DNA from: an uncultured Eggerthellaceae bacterium
Lineage (GTDB): Bacteria > Actinomycetota > Coriobacteriia > Coriobacteriales > Eggerthellaceae
Reading direction: 5' to 3'
Assembly: GCA_910585565.1 (NCBI GenBank)
Contig: CAJUFC010000197.1
Span: forward strand, 1 to 9,006
DNA length: 9,006 nt
Each line of letters starts with the position of its first letter. The stretch's first letter is position 1. Positions 1 to 6,125 of this stretch are shown here, piece after piece. The translations under genes were made by a program, and so were the position numbers. Under the pieces are notes generated by a model. It made no database searches. It was not told the DNA's origin and saw only the letters and a list, made by a program, of their open reading frames with translations.

Positions 1-922
1 CCCGCACGGTAATCTCTTGCTCCTTGACCGCCACGCGCGAATGCGGCGGCACCGAGAACGTGACGAAGGTCGAGCCAGCAACGACCGAGCCTTCTCCGAT
101 GACCGTCTCGCCGCCAAGCACCGAGGCATTCGAATAGACCGTGACGTTGTCCTCGATAGTGGGATGGCGCTTGACCCCAGACAGCCGCTGGCCGCCGCGC
201 GTCGAAAGCGCACCGAGCGTGACGCCCTGATAGAGCTTGACATGGTCGCCTATCTTGGTGGTCTCGCCGATGACGACGCCTGTGCCGTGATCGATGCAGA
301 AATACTCGCCGATCTCGGCACCCGCACCGATGTCGATGCCGGTGCCCGAATGAGCCAACTCGGTCATGATGCGCGGGATGATGGGCACCTCGAGCTTGTA
401 GAGCACGTGCGCGAGACGATAGACATAGATCGCGTACAGCCCCGGGTACGAGAAGATGATGTCCTCTTTCGACTGCGCAGCCGGGTCGCCGTCATAGATG
501 GCCTGGACGTCGGTCAGCAGCACGCGCTGCACCTCGGGCAGCTGATCGAAGAACTCCGTGCACACCTGAGCGGTGCGCGCTGCGATATGCGCAGGGACGC
601 ACTCGTTGCAGCGCATCGTGTCGTCCGCCTTTGCGCATTTGGCATCGTCGACGTAGGAGAACGCCAAGATGATCTGCTGCCGCAGCTCGCGCTCGATCTG
701 TATGAGAATCTCGCCGATGAAATACTTCGGGCTGGTCTTGGGAGAGAGCATCTCCGCCCCAAAATAGCCAGGAAATATGACGCGACGCAGGCCCTTGAGG
801 ACGTCCTTGATGGCAGTCCGGCTGGGAAAGCGCAGCCCCGGCTTGGTGAAGAAGATCTCGTCAGCCTCGTAGTTGCGCTCGATCTCCTCGACGATGCGCT
901 CTAGATTGTCCCCGAACATCAT
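1..922 (-). CDS. cysE: Serine O-acetyltransferase, long EpsC/CysE type, 3' end cut by window
   Basis: Transfers acetyl from acetyl-CoA to L-serine to give O-acetylserine, the cytoplasmic precursor of cysteine. At least 307 codons are present and the frame runs open off base 1, so the C-terminus is missing. An all-helical N-terminal part (about residues 1-185) precedes a left-handed beta-helix of hexapeptide repeats (about 193-290) with IDIGAGAEIG, DHGTG (211-215; H212 aligns with the catalytic His, D197 with its Asp partner), QGVTLG (232-237) and RHP (252-254). These are serine acetyltransferase signatures, and the long N-terminal part fits the roughly 310-residue EpsC-like subgroup. The first ATG (922) overlaps the upstream stop by four bases (ATGA); a second ATG at 919 is spaced better, 4 bases, from a GAGGGGG Shine-Dalgarno at 924-930, so the start could be either. 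Last visible gene of the five-gene operon. A cysteine group (C96, C105, C108, C121) in the helical part is unexplained. Confidence 0.94.
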   Translation of the reverse strand, partial: MMFGDNLERIVEEIERNYEADEIFFTKPGLRFPSRTAIKDVLKGLRRVIFPGYFGAEMLSPKTSPKYFIGEILIQIERELRQQIILAFSYVDDAKCAKADDTMRCNECVPAHIAARTAQVCTEFFDQLPEVQRVLLTDVQAIYDGDPAAQSKEDIIFSYPGLYAIYVYRLAHVLYKLEVPIIPRIMTELAHSGTGIDIGAGAEIGEYFCIDHGTGVVIGETTKIGDHVKLYQGVTLGALSTRGGQRLSGVKRHPTIEDNVTVYSNASVLGGETVIGEGSVVAGSTFVTFSVPPHSRVAVKEQEITVR

Positions 923-2292
923 TCCCCCTCGCCCGCGACCGGCTCGTCCCCGTCGCGCGTTTCGCCTGCCATCGTCTCGAGTGCCTTGAACTTCTCTTTC
1001 ATTGTAGCGTTTCCACGTGTCAACTTCTTAACCGTCAGCGCCTCTGCCTTGTCGTTGGCGTACCGCAGCTGCCGCTCCGAGCCGAGCAGATGCTCTTTTA
1101 TCTTGTTGAGATGGTCGATCGACTTGTCGATCTCGTCGATGGCCTTCTGGAAGCGATCGGATGCCGCACGATAGTTCTTGCCGAACTTGTCCTTGAAGTC
1201 GGCAAGCGCGTTCTCGAAGTTGGTCACGTCGATGTTCTGCTGCCGCACCAGCTCTAGCTCGCGTCGGTATTCAGAAGCGTTGCGGGCAGCATTGCGCAAA
1301 AGCGTAATCATGGGAATGAAGAACTGCGGACGGATGACGTACATCTTGTCATACTCGTAGGACACATCCACGATCCCCTGGTTGTACAGCTCGCTCTCCT
1401 GCTCGAGCAGGCTCACGAGGACCGCATACTCGCAGCCCTTCTTGCGTCGGTCCGCATCCAGCTTCTTGAAGTGGTCGGCGTTCTTCTTGCGATGCGTCGA
1501 GCCGTCTGACTCGTTCTTCATTTCGAACATGATAGAGACGAGCTCGGTGCCATCCTCGGTCAGCTCGCGATAGATGTAGTCGCCTTTGGTGCCCTCCACC
1601 GCATCATTGTCCTTGCCGAACTCGGCACGCTGGAACGCCGTTGCGCGCAGCTGGTTGAATGCCACCTCGCAGTGCTGCTCGAGGCTCTCTCCCAAGAGCT
1701 TGACGGTGAGCTTCGAGCGCATCTCGTTGATGTTGCGAATCTCTGCCTCGCGCATGCGGATGATCTCGTCTTTGGCTGCCAGCTGCCCCTCCAAAAGCGA
1801 TCGGGACTCGACGAGATGGGCTTTGTGCTCCGCTTCGGCCTGCCGGGCAAGCCCCCGCTCATGGTCGAGCCTGCGCTCCAACTCATGTATCTGCTCTCGG
1901 TCGGCGCTTTGGGACTTGAGCACCGCTGCCTCCTTTTCGCTCTCGGCGCTGTCACGGATGGCCTTCATCTCCAGGCGCAGCCGCTCCTCGAGCGCCTGCA
2001 TCGCGCGAGCAGCCTCCTCTTCGTGCGCTCGCGCCTCTGCGGCGGCCTTCTCCTTGAGCGTGCGTGCCTCCAAGGCAGCCTTCTCCTGCACCGCATCAAG
2101 GCGCGCCTGCAGCTCCGCTATCGTCTTGTCGCGCTCGACGAACGACAGCTCGCGCTCAGCCTCCATGAGCGAGGCCTTCTCGGCTATGGCTGTCTCGAAC
2201 TCCGCGTCACGCACCTGCTTTGCGATATCAGTCCAGTCTGACTCGTCCACCTGGAAGAAGGTGCCGCATTTGGGACAACGTATCTCGTTCAT
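919..2292 (-). CDS. DUF2130/COG4487 protein: zinc-ribbon-like start, coiled coil, PD-(D/E)xK-like core
   Basis: A 457-residue protein of the DUF2130 (COG4487) family, whose cellular role is not established. In order: a CPKCG knuckle at residues 6-10 (one CxxC only); a long Glu/Ala/Lys/Arg-rich coiled coil, about 25-195; a conserved globular part, about 198-345, with ESLEQHCE, GDYIYRE and FEMKNE; then a second helical stretch, 345-445, and an acidic tail. G237-D238 followed by E257-M258-K259 looks like the D...ExK pattern of PD-(D/E)xK nuclease folds. That is a motif reading, not a proven activity. The frame stays open upstream to 2376, but that stretch overlaps the phosphatase gene; ATG 2292 has GGGGGAG five bases away and lies two bases after the phosphatase stop, so it is the likely start. 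Its stop overlaps the cysE start. Sitting between a phosphatase and a serine acetyltransferase says little about its job, though nfo is in the same operon. Confidence 0.9.
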   Translation of the reverse strand: MNEIRCPKCGTFFQVDESDWTDIAKQVRDAEFETAIAEKASLMEAERELSFVERDKTIAELQARLDAVQEKAALEARTLKEKAAAEARAHEEEAARAMQALEERLRLEMKAIRDSAESEKEAAVLKSQSADREQIHELERRLDHERGLARQAEAEHKAHLVESRSLLEGQLAAKDEIIRMREAEIRNINEMRSKLTVKLLGESLEQHCEVAFNQLRATAFQRAEFGKDNDAVEGTKGDYIYRELTEDGTELVSIMFEMKNESDGSTHRKKNADHFKKLDADRRKKGCEYAVLVSLLEQESELYNQGIVDVSYEYDKMYVIRPQFFIPMITLLRNAARNASEYRRELELVRQQNIDVTNFENALADFKDKFGKNYRAASDRFQKAIDEIDKSIDHLNKIKEHLLGSERQLRYANDKAEALTVKKLTRGNATMKEKFKALETMAGETRDGDEPVAGEGE

Positions 2293-2294
2293 GC

Positions 2295-2750
2295 CTACTC
2301 CCCCAGCCAGGCGAGCAGCCCAACGCACCCATCGGTCACGTCCTCGTAGGTGGCGTCGAAGTCGCCCGTGTACCACGGGTCGGCCACATCTCGGTCGACG
2401 CCAGCGAACTCTAGCATCTTGTGCACCTTGCCGTCCGGGTCTCCGCCGAGGATGCGCCGCATGTTTTTGACATTGGCAGAATCCATGCCGACGAACACGT
2501 CAAACGCATCATAGTCAGCTGCCGTCAGCTGCCGGGCGACCTTGCGGCCATCCACGGCGATGCCGACAGAGGCGAGCTTGTCGACCGTCCCATAATGGGG
2601 GCTGTTGCCGATCTCCTCGGTGCTGGTCGCCGCCGACTCGATATGGAACTCATCGGCAATGCCGCGCTTTCTCACCATGTCCTTCAGCACGAACTCCGCC
2701 ATGGGCGAGCGGCAGATATTCCCGTGACACACGAACATGACCTTGTGCAT
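2295..2750 (-). CDS. Low-molecular-weight protein-tyrosine phosphatase
   Basis: A 151-residue cytoplasmic phosphatase of the LMW-PTP family, which removes phosphate from tyrosine residues through a cysteinyl-phosphate intermediate; some relatives act on arginine phosphate. The N-terminal P-loop CHGNICRSP (residues 8-16) gives C8 as nucleophile and R14 as phosphate-binding Arg, fitting C(x)5R(S/T)P. The general acid is D124 in DPWY (124-127), the usual C-terminal site. The length is typical and nothing is missing. Start ATG 2750 has a strong AAGGAGG eight bases upstream (2759-2765). The gene follows nfo by 20 bases and precedes the DUF2130 gene by 2, so it is co-transcribed. No tyrosine kinase or capsule gene is seen here, so its substrate cannot be read from context. 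Confidence 0.95.
   Translation of the reverse strand: MHKVMFVCHGNICRSPMAEFVLKDMVRKRGIADEFHIESAATSTEEIGNSPHYGTVDKLASVGIAVDGRKVARQLTAADYDAFDVFVGMDSANVKNMRRILGGDPDGKVHKMLEFAGVDRDVADPWYTGDFDATYEDVTDGCVGLLAWLGE
2298..2304 (-). promoter_or_regulatory. Ribosome binding site deciding the DUF2130 start
   Basis: GGGGGAG on the minus strand, five bases before ATG 2292. It lies within the last codons of the phosphatase gene, which points to translational coupling and argues against the longer in-frame start at 2376. Confidence 0.75.
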
Positions 2751-2770
2751 ATGATCATCCTCCTTGGATG

Positions 2771-3622
2771 TTAGACGAGGTATGCTTGGCGCGCTTCCGC
2801 GATGAGAGCGATCTCATCCCCGTACTCAGAGACGCGCTCATGGGGTGTCTCGAGGAAGAAGGGCAGCGCACGCAACGCCGGATGGGCTGTCACGGCAGCC
2901 AAGGCAGCAGCGCCGATCTCGCCCTCACCGATGGCTGCATGGCGGTCCTTTCTGGCACCCAGCGGGTTCTTCGAATCGTTCAGATGGATGGCACGCAAGC
3001 GCTCGAGCCCAATCGTGCGGTCGAACTCCTCCAGCACGTCATCGAGCGACGTTGCGATATCGTAGCCGCCATCCCACACATGGCAGGTATCGAGGCACAC
3101 GCCCACCTTGTCCTTGAGCTCGATGCGCTCGATGATGGCAGCCAGCTCCTCGAAGCGGCCGCCCACCTCCGAGCCTTTGCCGGCCATCGTCTCTAAAAGC
3201 AGCGTCGTCGTGTGTTCTGGCGCAAGCACGACGTTGATGGCATCGGCTATCTTCTCTATCCCGACGTCCACCCCCTGCCCGACATGAGACCCCGGATGCA
3301 TGTTATAGAGCTGGCCGGGCGTGCTCTCCATGCGCGCGAGGTCGTCAGCGAGCGTGTCGATGGCAAACGCGCGCGTCTCGTCCTTGGCAGCAGCCGGATT
3401 GAGCGTATAAGGCGCATGAGCGAGAATCGTCTCTATGCCTGCCGTCTCGGCTAGTTCATAAAAGCCCTCGATATCAGAGGGATCAATCGGCTTCGCGCTG
3501 CCGCCACGCGGGTTGCGCGTAAAGAACTGAAACGTGTTCGCCCCGATTGATGCCGCCTCGCGTGCCATGTTGGCATAGCCTTTGGCGCACGACAAATGGC
3601 ACCCCATAGTAAACTTATCCAC
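2771..3622 (-). CDS. nfo: Endonuclease IV (apurinic/apyrimidinic endonuclease)
   Basis: Cuts the DNA backbone 5' of abasic sites and trims blocked 3' ends in base-excision repair. The 283-residue length is normal for the family. All nine ligands of the trinuclear zinc site are present: H69 (LAHAPY), H109 (NMHPGSH), E144 (LLETMAG), D178 and H181 (CLDTCHVWDGGYD), H213 (IHLNDSKNPLG), D226 and H228 (KDRH), and E258 (FLETP). The start is GTG 3622, which shares its G with the stop of the upstream kinase gene and has GAAGG seven bases away; the in-frame ATG at 3607 has no ribosome binding site. Being second in an operon behind a UbiB-family gene, with a CGAAC/GTTCG palindrome at the operon head, hints at stress control. 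nth, another base-excision enzyme, lies at the far end of the window on the other strand. Confidence 0.97.
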   Translation of the reverse strand: MDKFTMGCHLSCAKGYANMAREAASIGANTFQFFTRNPRGGSAKPIDPSDIEGFYELAETAGIETILAHAPYTLNPAAAKDETRAFAIDTLADDLARMESTPGQLYNMHPGSHVGQGVDVGIEKIADAINVVLAPEHTTTLLLETMAGKGSEVGGRFEELAAIIERIELKDKVGVCLDTCHVWDGGYDIATSLDDVLEEFDRTIGLERLRAIHLNDSKNPLGARKDRHAAIGEGEIGAAALAAVTAHPALRALPFFLETPHERVSEYGDEIALIAEARQAYLV

Positions 3623-5274
3623 TAGTCGACCTTCTTGTTGTTCTTCATCTGATGCCTGCTCTTGAAGGTGACCACTATAACGTAAACGCCAAGGACAAAC
3701 GCGCCGAGATACCCAAGAACGCCTAAAACGGGCACCTCCAGCAGCTTGGGCTGCATGTTCGTGGTACAGAGGATGGACGATCCCAAAAACAGCCCGACTG
3801 ATATGAGCGCGAGCGACAGCCTGCCGATCGACGCATAGATGGTGCCCAGCGCCTCGGGCGCCACCGTCACGTTGCCCTTCATCTCCAGGTCGCCTCGATT
3901 GAGCATGGTAAGCGAATTCGAAATCTGATTGGGCAACTTGACCGCCGCCTCGGCCGACTTGAGCGACGCGTTGATCAGCTCGGTCGCGCGCATCTCAAGA
4001 TGATGAGGCGACAACGACTGGGCCATGACGTGCTCGCTGACAACGTTGAGTACGTTCATTTGCGGGGCGATGTCATCCAGCACGCCTTCGATGGTAATGA
4101 TACCGCGCACGAGCATCGTGACCGATGGCATCATGATGAGGCTTTGGCTACGCATCACCTCGACCATCTCTCCGAACACCGTCCCCATGTCGATGTCGGC
4201 CAACTCGGAGGAGCCATACTTGTCGAGCAGGTGAGACAAGTCGGCCAGCAGCTTACCGTAGTCAACCTCCCCGTGCTGCTTCGATATGCCGATGACGGCC
4301 TCCATCAACATGAACGAGTCGTTCGTCGCAACCGCCCGAAACATCCGCCCGACCAGCTGGCGTTCGCTGGACGTGAGCGTGCCCACCATGCCCAAGTCGA
4401 TCCAGACGATGTCATCCCCACGCACGATGATGTTGCCCGGATGCGGATCGGCATGAAAGAACCCATCATCGAGGACCTGGGAGATATAGCTTTGCACCAG
4501 CCGATTCGCCAAGTCGATCGGGTTGTCTCCGGCTGCCCTGAGCACAGGCACATCATCAATTGCGATGCCGTCAACGAACTGCATGACGAGCACCGACTCG
4601 TTCGAGAAGCGCGGATAGGGCACAGGCGACGAGACGCCTGGCTGGTCTTTTAGCTCCTGGTAGAACCGAATGAGGTTGTCGAGCTCCTTGTTGAAGTCAA
4701 GCTCGTTGGTGGTGGTACGGTCCAGCTCGTCGACAAGGTTCTCGAAGTTGAGGATGATGACCTGATGCTCGTTCGTCAGAAACTCCGCCGTCGTCAGCAA
4801 GCGCCTCATAAGCATAATGTCTTGGGACATCTCCTCGACGATGCCAGGACGACGCACCTTGACTGCGACGACCGCGCCGTCCACCAACACGGCCTTGTGC
4901 ACCTGAGCGATGGAGGCCGACCCCAAAGGCGTCGGATCGATGGCCAAAAACACCTCCGACCACGGACGGCCATACGACGCATCGATGCACTGCAGGACCG
5001 TATCGAACGGCATGGGAGAGACGTCTGCGTGCAGCTGCTCGAACGCCTCGCAATATTCTTTCGGCAAGATGTCCGAGCGCGTGGAGGCCATCTGGCCAAT
5101 CTTGACGTACGTCGGGCCCAGCTCCTCGAGCATCCGCACCGCCTCGTCAGGCGTCAGCCCCTTCGTGACGTGATACTTCCTCAAGATGGCGAGAATCTGG
5201 CGCATGCGCTTGCCTGACGTCTTGTCGCGCCGCGACAGGCTCATCAGCCGTATGAAATCCGAAAACGTTGTCAT
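3622..5274 (-). CDS. UbiB/AarF/ABC1-family atypical kinase-like ATPase, membrane-anchored
   Basis: A 550-residue member of the ABC1/ADCK/UbiB family, whose members are ATPases that support isoprenoid-quinone synthesis and membrane lipid homeostasis. Motifs in order: KIGQ (58-61, family KxGQ); the nucleotide loop LGSASIAQVH (117-126), reading G-S-A-S where A-A-A-S is common; VAVKV with K139; NELDFNKELDN (190-200); the catalytic loop HADPHPGN (274-281, D276); and DLG (293-295) in place of DFG. Two membrane helices follow at about 485-504 and 513-537, with a short Lys-rich end that should face the cytoplasm. ATG 5274 has GAGGGG five bases upstream. First gene of the operon. Coriobacteria lack ubiquinone, so a role in menaquinone synthesis or another lipid is inferred, and the symbol ubiB is withheld. 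The substrate is unknown. Confidence 0.93.
   Translation of the reverse strand: MTTFSDFIRLMSLSRRDKTSGKRMRQILAILRKYHVTKGLTPDEAVRMLEELGPTYVKIGQMASTRSDILPKEYCEAFEQLHADVSPMPFDTVLQCIDASYGRPWSEVFLAIDPTPLGSASIAQVHKAVLVDGAVVAVKVRRPGIVEEMSQDIMLMRRLLTTAEFLTNEHQVIILNFENLVDELDRTTTNELDFNKELDNLIRFYQELKDQPGVSSPVPYPRFSNESVLVMQFVDGIAIDDVPVLRAAGDNPIDLANRLVQSYISQVLDDGFFHADPHPGNIIVRGDDIVWIDLGMVGTLTSSERQLVGRMFRAVATNDSFMLMEAVIGISKQHGEVDYGKLLADLSHLLDKYGSSELADIDMGTVFGEMVEVMRSQSLIMMPSVTMLVRGIITIEGVLDDIAPQMNVLNVVSEHVMAQSLSPHHLEMRATELINASLKSAEAAVKLPNQISNSLTMLNRGDLEMKGNVTVAPEALGTIYASIGRLSLALISVGLFLGSSILCTTNMQPKLLEVPVLGVLGYLGAFVLGVYVIVVTFKSRHQMKNNKKVD
3630..3634 (-). promoter_or_regulatory. Ribosome binding site deciding the GTG start of nfo
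   Basis: GAAGG on the minus strand, seven bases before GTG 3622 and inside the end of the kinase gene. The stop of that gene and the nfo start share one base (TAGTG), a usual arrangement for translational coupling. Confidence 0.65.
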
Positions 5275-5302
5275 GTTCGCCCCTCAATGCTCTTGCGTAT
5301 CA

Positions 5303-5333
5303 CGAACGTTTGTACTATAGTAACAAATGTTCG
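5303..5333. promoter_or_regulatory. 31-bp inverted repeat, candidate operator of the kinase-nfo operon
   Basis: The outer arms CGAACGTTTG and CAAATGTTCG match at nine of ten positions and flank a perfect palindrome TACTATAGTA (5313-5322), with one unpaired base. The right end is 29 bases before the kinase ATG. It can also be read as two inverted LexA-like boxes (CGAAC-N4-GTTCG, each matching 8 of 10 fixed bases) at 5303-5316 and 5320-5333. It is AT-rich in the centre with no T run beyond, so it is not a terminator. A dimeric repressor such as LexA or a TetR-type regulator is likely, but which one cannot be told. Confidence 0.5.
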
Positions 5334-5361
5334 ATATATCTGCAAGACGCCAGTTCCCCAA
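5333..5361 (-). promoter_or_regulatory. Possible promoter of the kinase-nfo operon
   Basis: TTGGGG (5361-5356) and TATATC (5338-5333) lie 17 bases apart on the minus strand, giving weak -35 and -10 matches. TATAGT, inside the palindrome (5319-5314), is an alternative -10 but lacks a well spaced -35. With either choice the palindrome covers the transcription start region, so a protein bound there should repress. Confidence 0.3.
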
Positions 5362-5472
5362 AGAGATACGTTTCATGCGTACATCCTAGCAACCAACGAG
5401 CCGCCGCGAAAAGAGAGGGGACAACTGAAAGAGTTCCGTTTTCAAGCGAAGCAAGCAAGGCGCCGCAAAGCA

Positions 5473-5500
5473 GTGGCCGCCCCAAAGACGGGGCGGCCAC
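5473..5500 (-). terminator. Strong hairpin terminator after bfr
   Basis: GTGGCCGCCCC and GGGGCGGCCAC form a perfect 11-bp stem around a six-base loop, 38 bases beyond the bfr stop. On the minus strand the stem is followed by TGCTTTGC, a poor T run, so termination may be partial or factor-assisted. It separates bfr from the kinase-nfo operon. The plus strand has no gene reading into it. Confidence 0.75.
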
Positions 5501-5523
5501 CAAAGGAGAGGGGGTGTGGGAAG
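5501..5523 (-). other. C-rich, nearly G-free segment of the bfr 3' UTR
   Basis: Between the bfr stop and the hairpin the transcript is 22 bases without G, including CCCACACCCCCUCUCC. Such unpaired C-rich runs just before a terminator are the seed regions of several Gram-positive small RNAs that mask Shine-Dalgarno sites (RoxS/RsaE and FsrA). CCCCUC is complementary to the GAGGGG ribosome binding sites of the kinase and cysE genes here. Whether a processed RNA exists is unknown; a simple unstructured spacer or Rho-loading site would look the same. Confidence 0.35.
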
Positions 5524-5537
5524 ATGTCGTGTGAGTG

Positions 5538-6011
5538 CTAAGCCTCGGGCTTTTGCGTAGAGAGGAATATCTCGACGCCCATCTGCTCCATCTGATCTTG
5601 GAGCTCTTCGAGCTCGTCGACATGAGCCTCTTCGTCCTTGAGGATGTCGGTCAGGAGCGTACGCGTGCCGTAGTCAAGGCACTCGGCGCACAAAACGATC
5701 GCCTCGTTGTAGTCCCTGACGGTCGCGACTTCCAAGTCGTGGTCGTTGTCGACCTGCTCTTTCACCGAGGCGCCGATGTTCATCTTGCTGAGGTTGGACA
5801 CGATCGGCTTGCCCTCGAGGAACAAGATGCGCTCCATCAGGTGCTCGGCATGGTGCATCTCGGTGATGGCGCGGTTCTTGAAGTTGTGATGCAGCTTGCT
5901 ATAGCCCCAGTCTTCGGTCATCTCGGAGTGCATCATATACTGATTGATCGCCGTCAGTTCGCCTTCCAGCAGGTAGTTGAGCTTGTCGATAACTCTCTGG
6001 TCGCCCTTCAT
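5538..6011 (-). CDS. bfr: Bacterioferritin (heme-binding type)
   Basis: A 24-subunit iron-storage cage protein that oxidises Fe(II) and stores it as ferric mineral, protecting against iron-driven radicals. The 157-residue length matches the family (about 158). Residue numbering follows E. coli Bfr exactly at the di-iron site: E18, Y25, E51, H54, E94, E127 and H130 are all present, and M52 is the axial heme ligand at the subunit interface. The frame extends upstream to 6095, but those 28 residues do not look like the family; ATG 6011 has AAAGGGAG seven bases away and begins with the typical MKGDQRVIDKLN. A single gene, with its own terminator downstream and 114 bases upstream. No Fur or DtxR box was recognised. 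Confidence 0.96.
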   Translation of the reverse strand: MKGDQRVIDKLNYLLEGELTAINQYMMHSEMTEDWGYSKLHHNFKNRAITEMHHAEHLMERILFLEGKPIVSNLSKMNIGASVKEQVDNDHDLEVATVRDYNEAIVLCAECLDYGTRTLLTDILKDEEAHVDELEELQDQMEQMGVEIFLSTQKPEA

Positions 6012-6018
6012 GGTGTAA

Positions 6019-6026
6019 CTCCCTTT
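6019..6026 (-). promoter_or_regulatory. Ribosome binding site deciding the bfr start
   Basis: AAAGGGAG on the minus strand, seven bases before ATG 6011. It excludes the longer in-frame start at 6095, which would place an unrelated N-terminal extension on a ferritin. Confidence 0.75.
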
Positions 6027-6054
6027 CGCACGATGGTGTTGACTGTCATCATTT

Positions 6055-6071
6055 CTGATATTGCATACCAG
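6055..6071. promoter_or_regulatory. 17-bp inverted repeat upstream of bfr, possible operator
   Basis: CTGATATTGCATACCAG pairs over seven positions (one G-T) around a three-base centre, 43 bases before the bfr start. It lies in the only gap that can hold the bfr promoter (6012-6125). No convincing -35/-10 pair was found there, nor a hairpin terminator for the exporter gene that ends at 6126, so some readthrough into bfr is possible. Confidence 0.3.
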
Positions 6072-6125
6072 TGTAAGGAGCGTACCCGACGCCACCGACG
6101 AGAAGCCGCATCTGCAACTGTTTTG

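Noticed and set aside
17..904. Open plus-strand frame of 295 codons
   Set aside because: It lies opposite the cysE gene, whose translation carries clear family motifs; the plus frame is Arg/Asp/His-rich with no recognisable domain, as expected of an antisense shadow in GC-rich DNA.
1586..2470. Plus-strand frames of 294 and 189 codons opposite the DUF2130 coiled coil
   Set aside because: Ser/Arg- or Leu-rich complements of a Glu/Ala/Arg-rich coiled coil; no start signals.
5284..5376. Minus-strand frame of 30 codons (MKRISLGNWRLAD...) ending 9 bases before the kinase gene
   Set aside because: It has a weak AGGA seven bases upstream, but it spans the likely promoter and the palindrome, so it would not be fully transcribed from that promoter.
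5268..5541. Plus-strand frames of 84 and 88 codons in the bfr-kinase gap
   Set aside because: They run through the palindrome and the terminator hairpin, lack ribosome binding sites and have no family resemblance. A GRPPK string resembling an AT-hook comes from the hairpin arm.
6039..6067. TTGACT with TGCATA 17 bases on, a plus-strand promoter look-alike
   Set aside because: The -10 match is poor and no plus-strand gene follows for 2.7 kb; probably chance.
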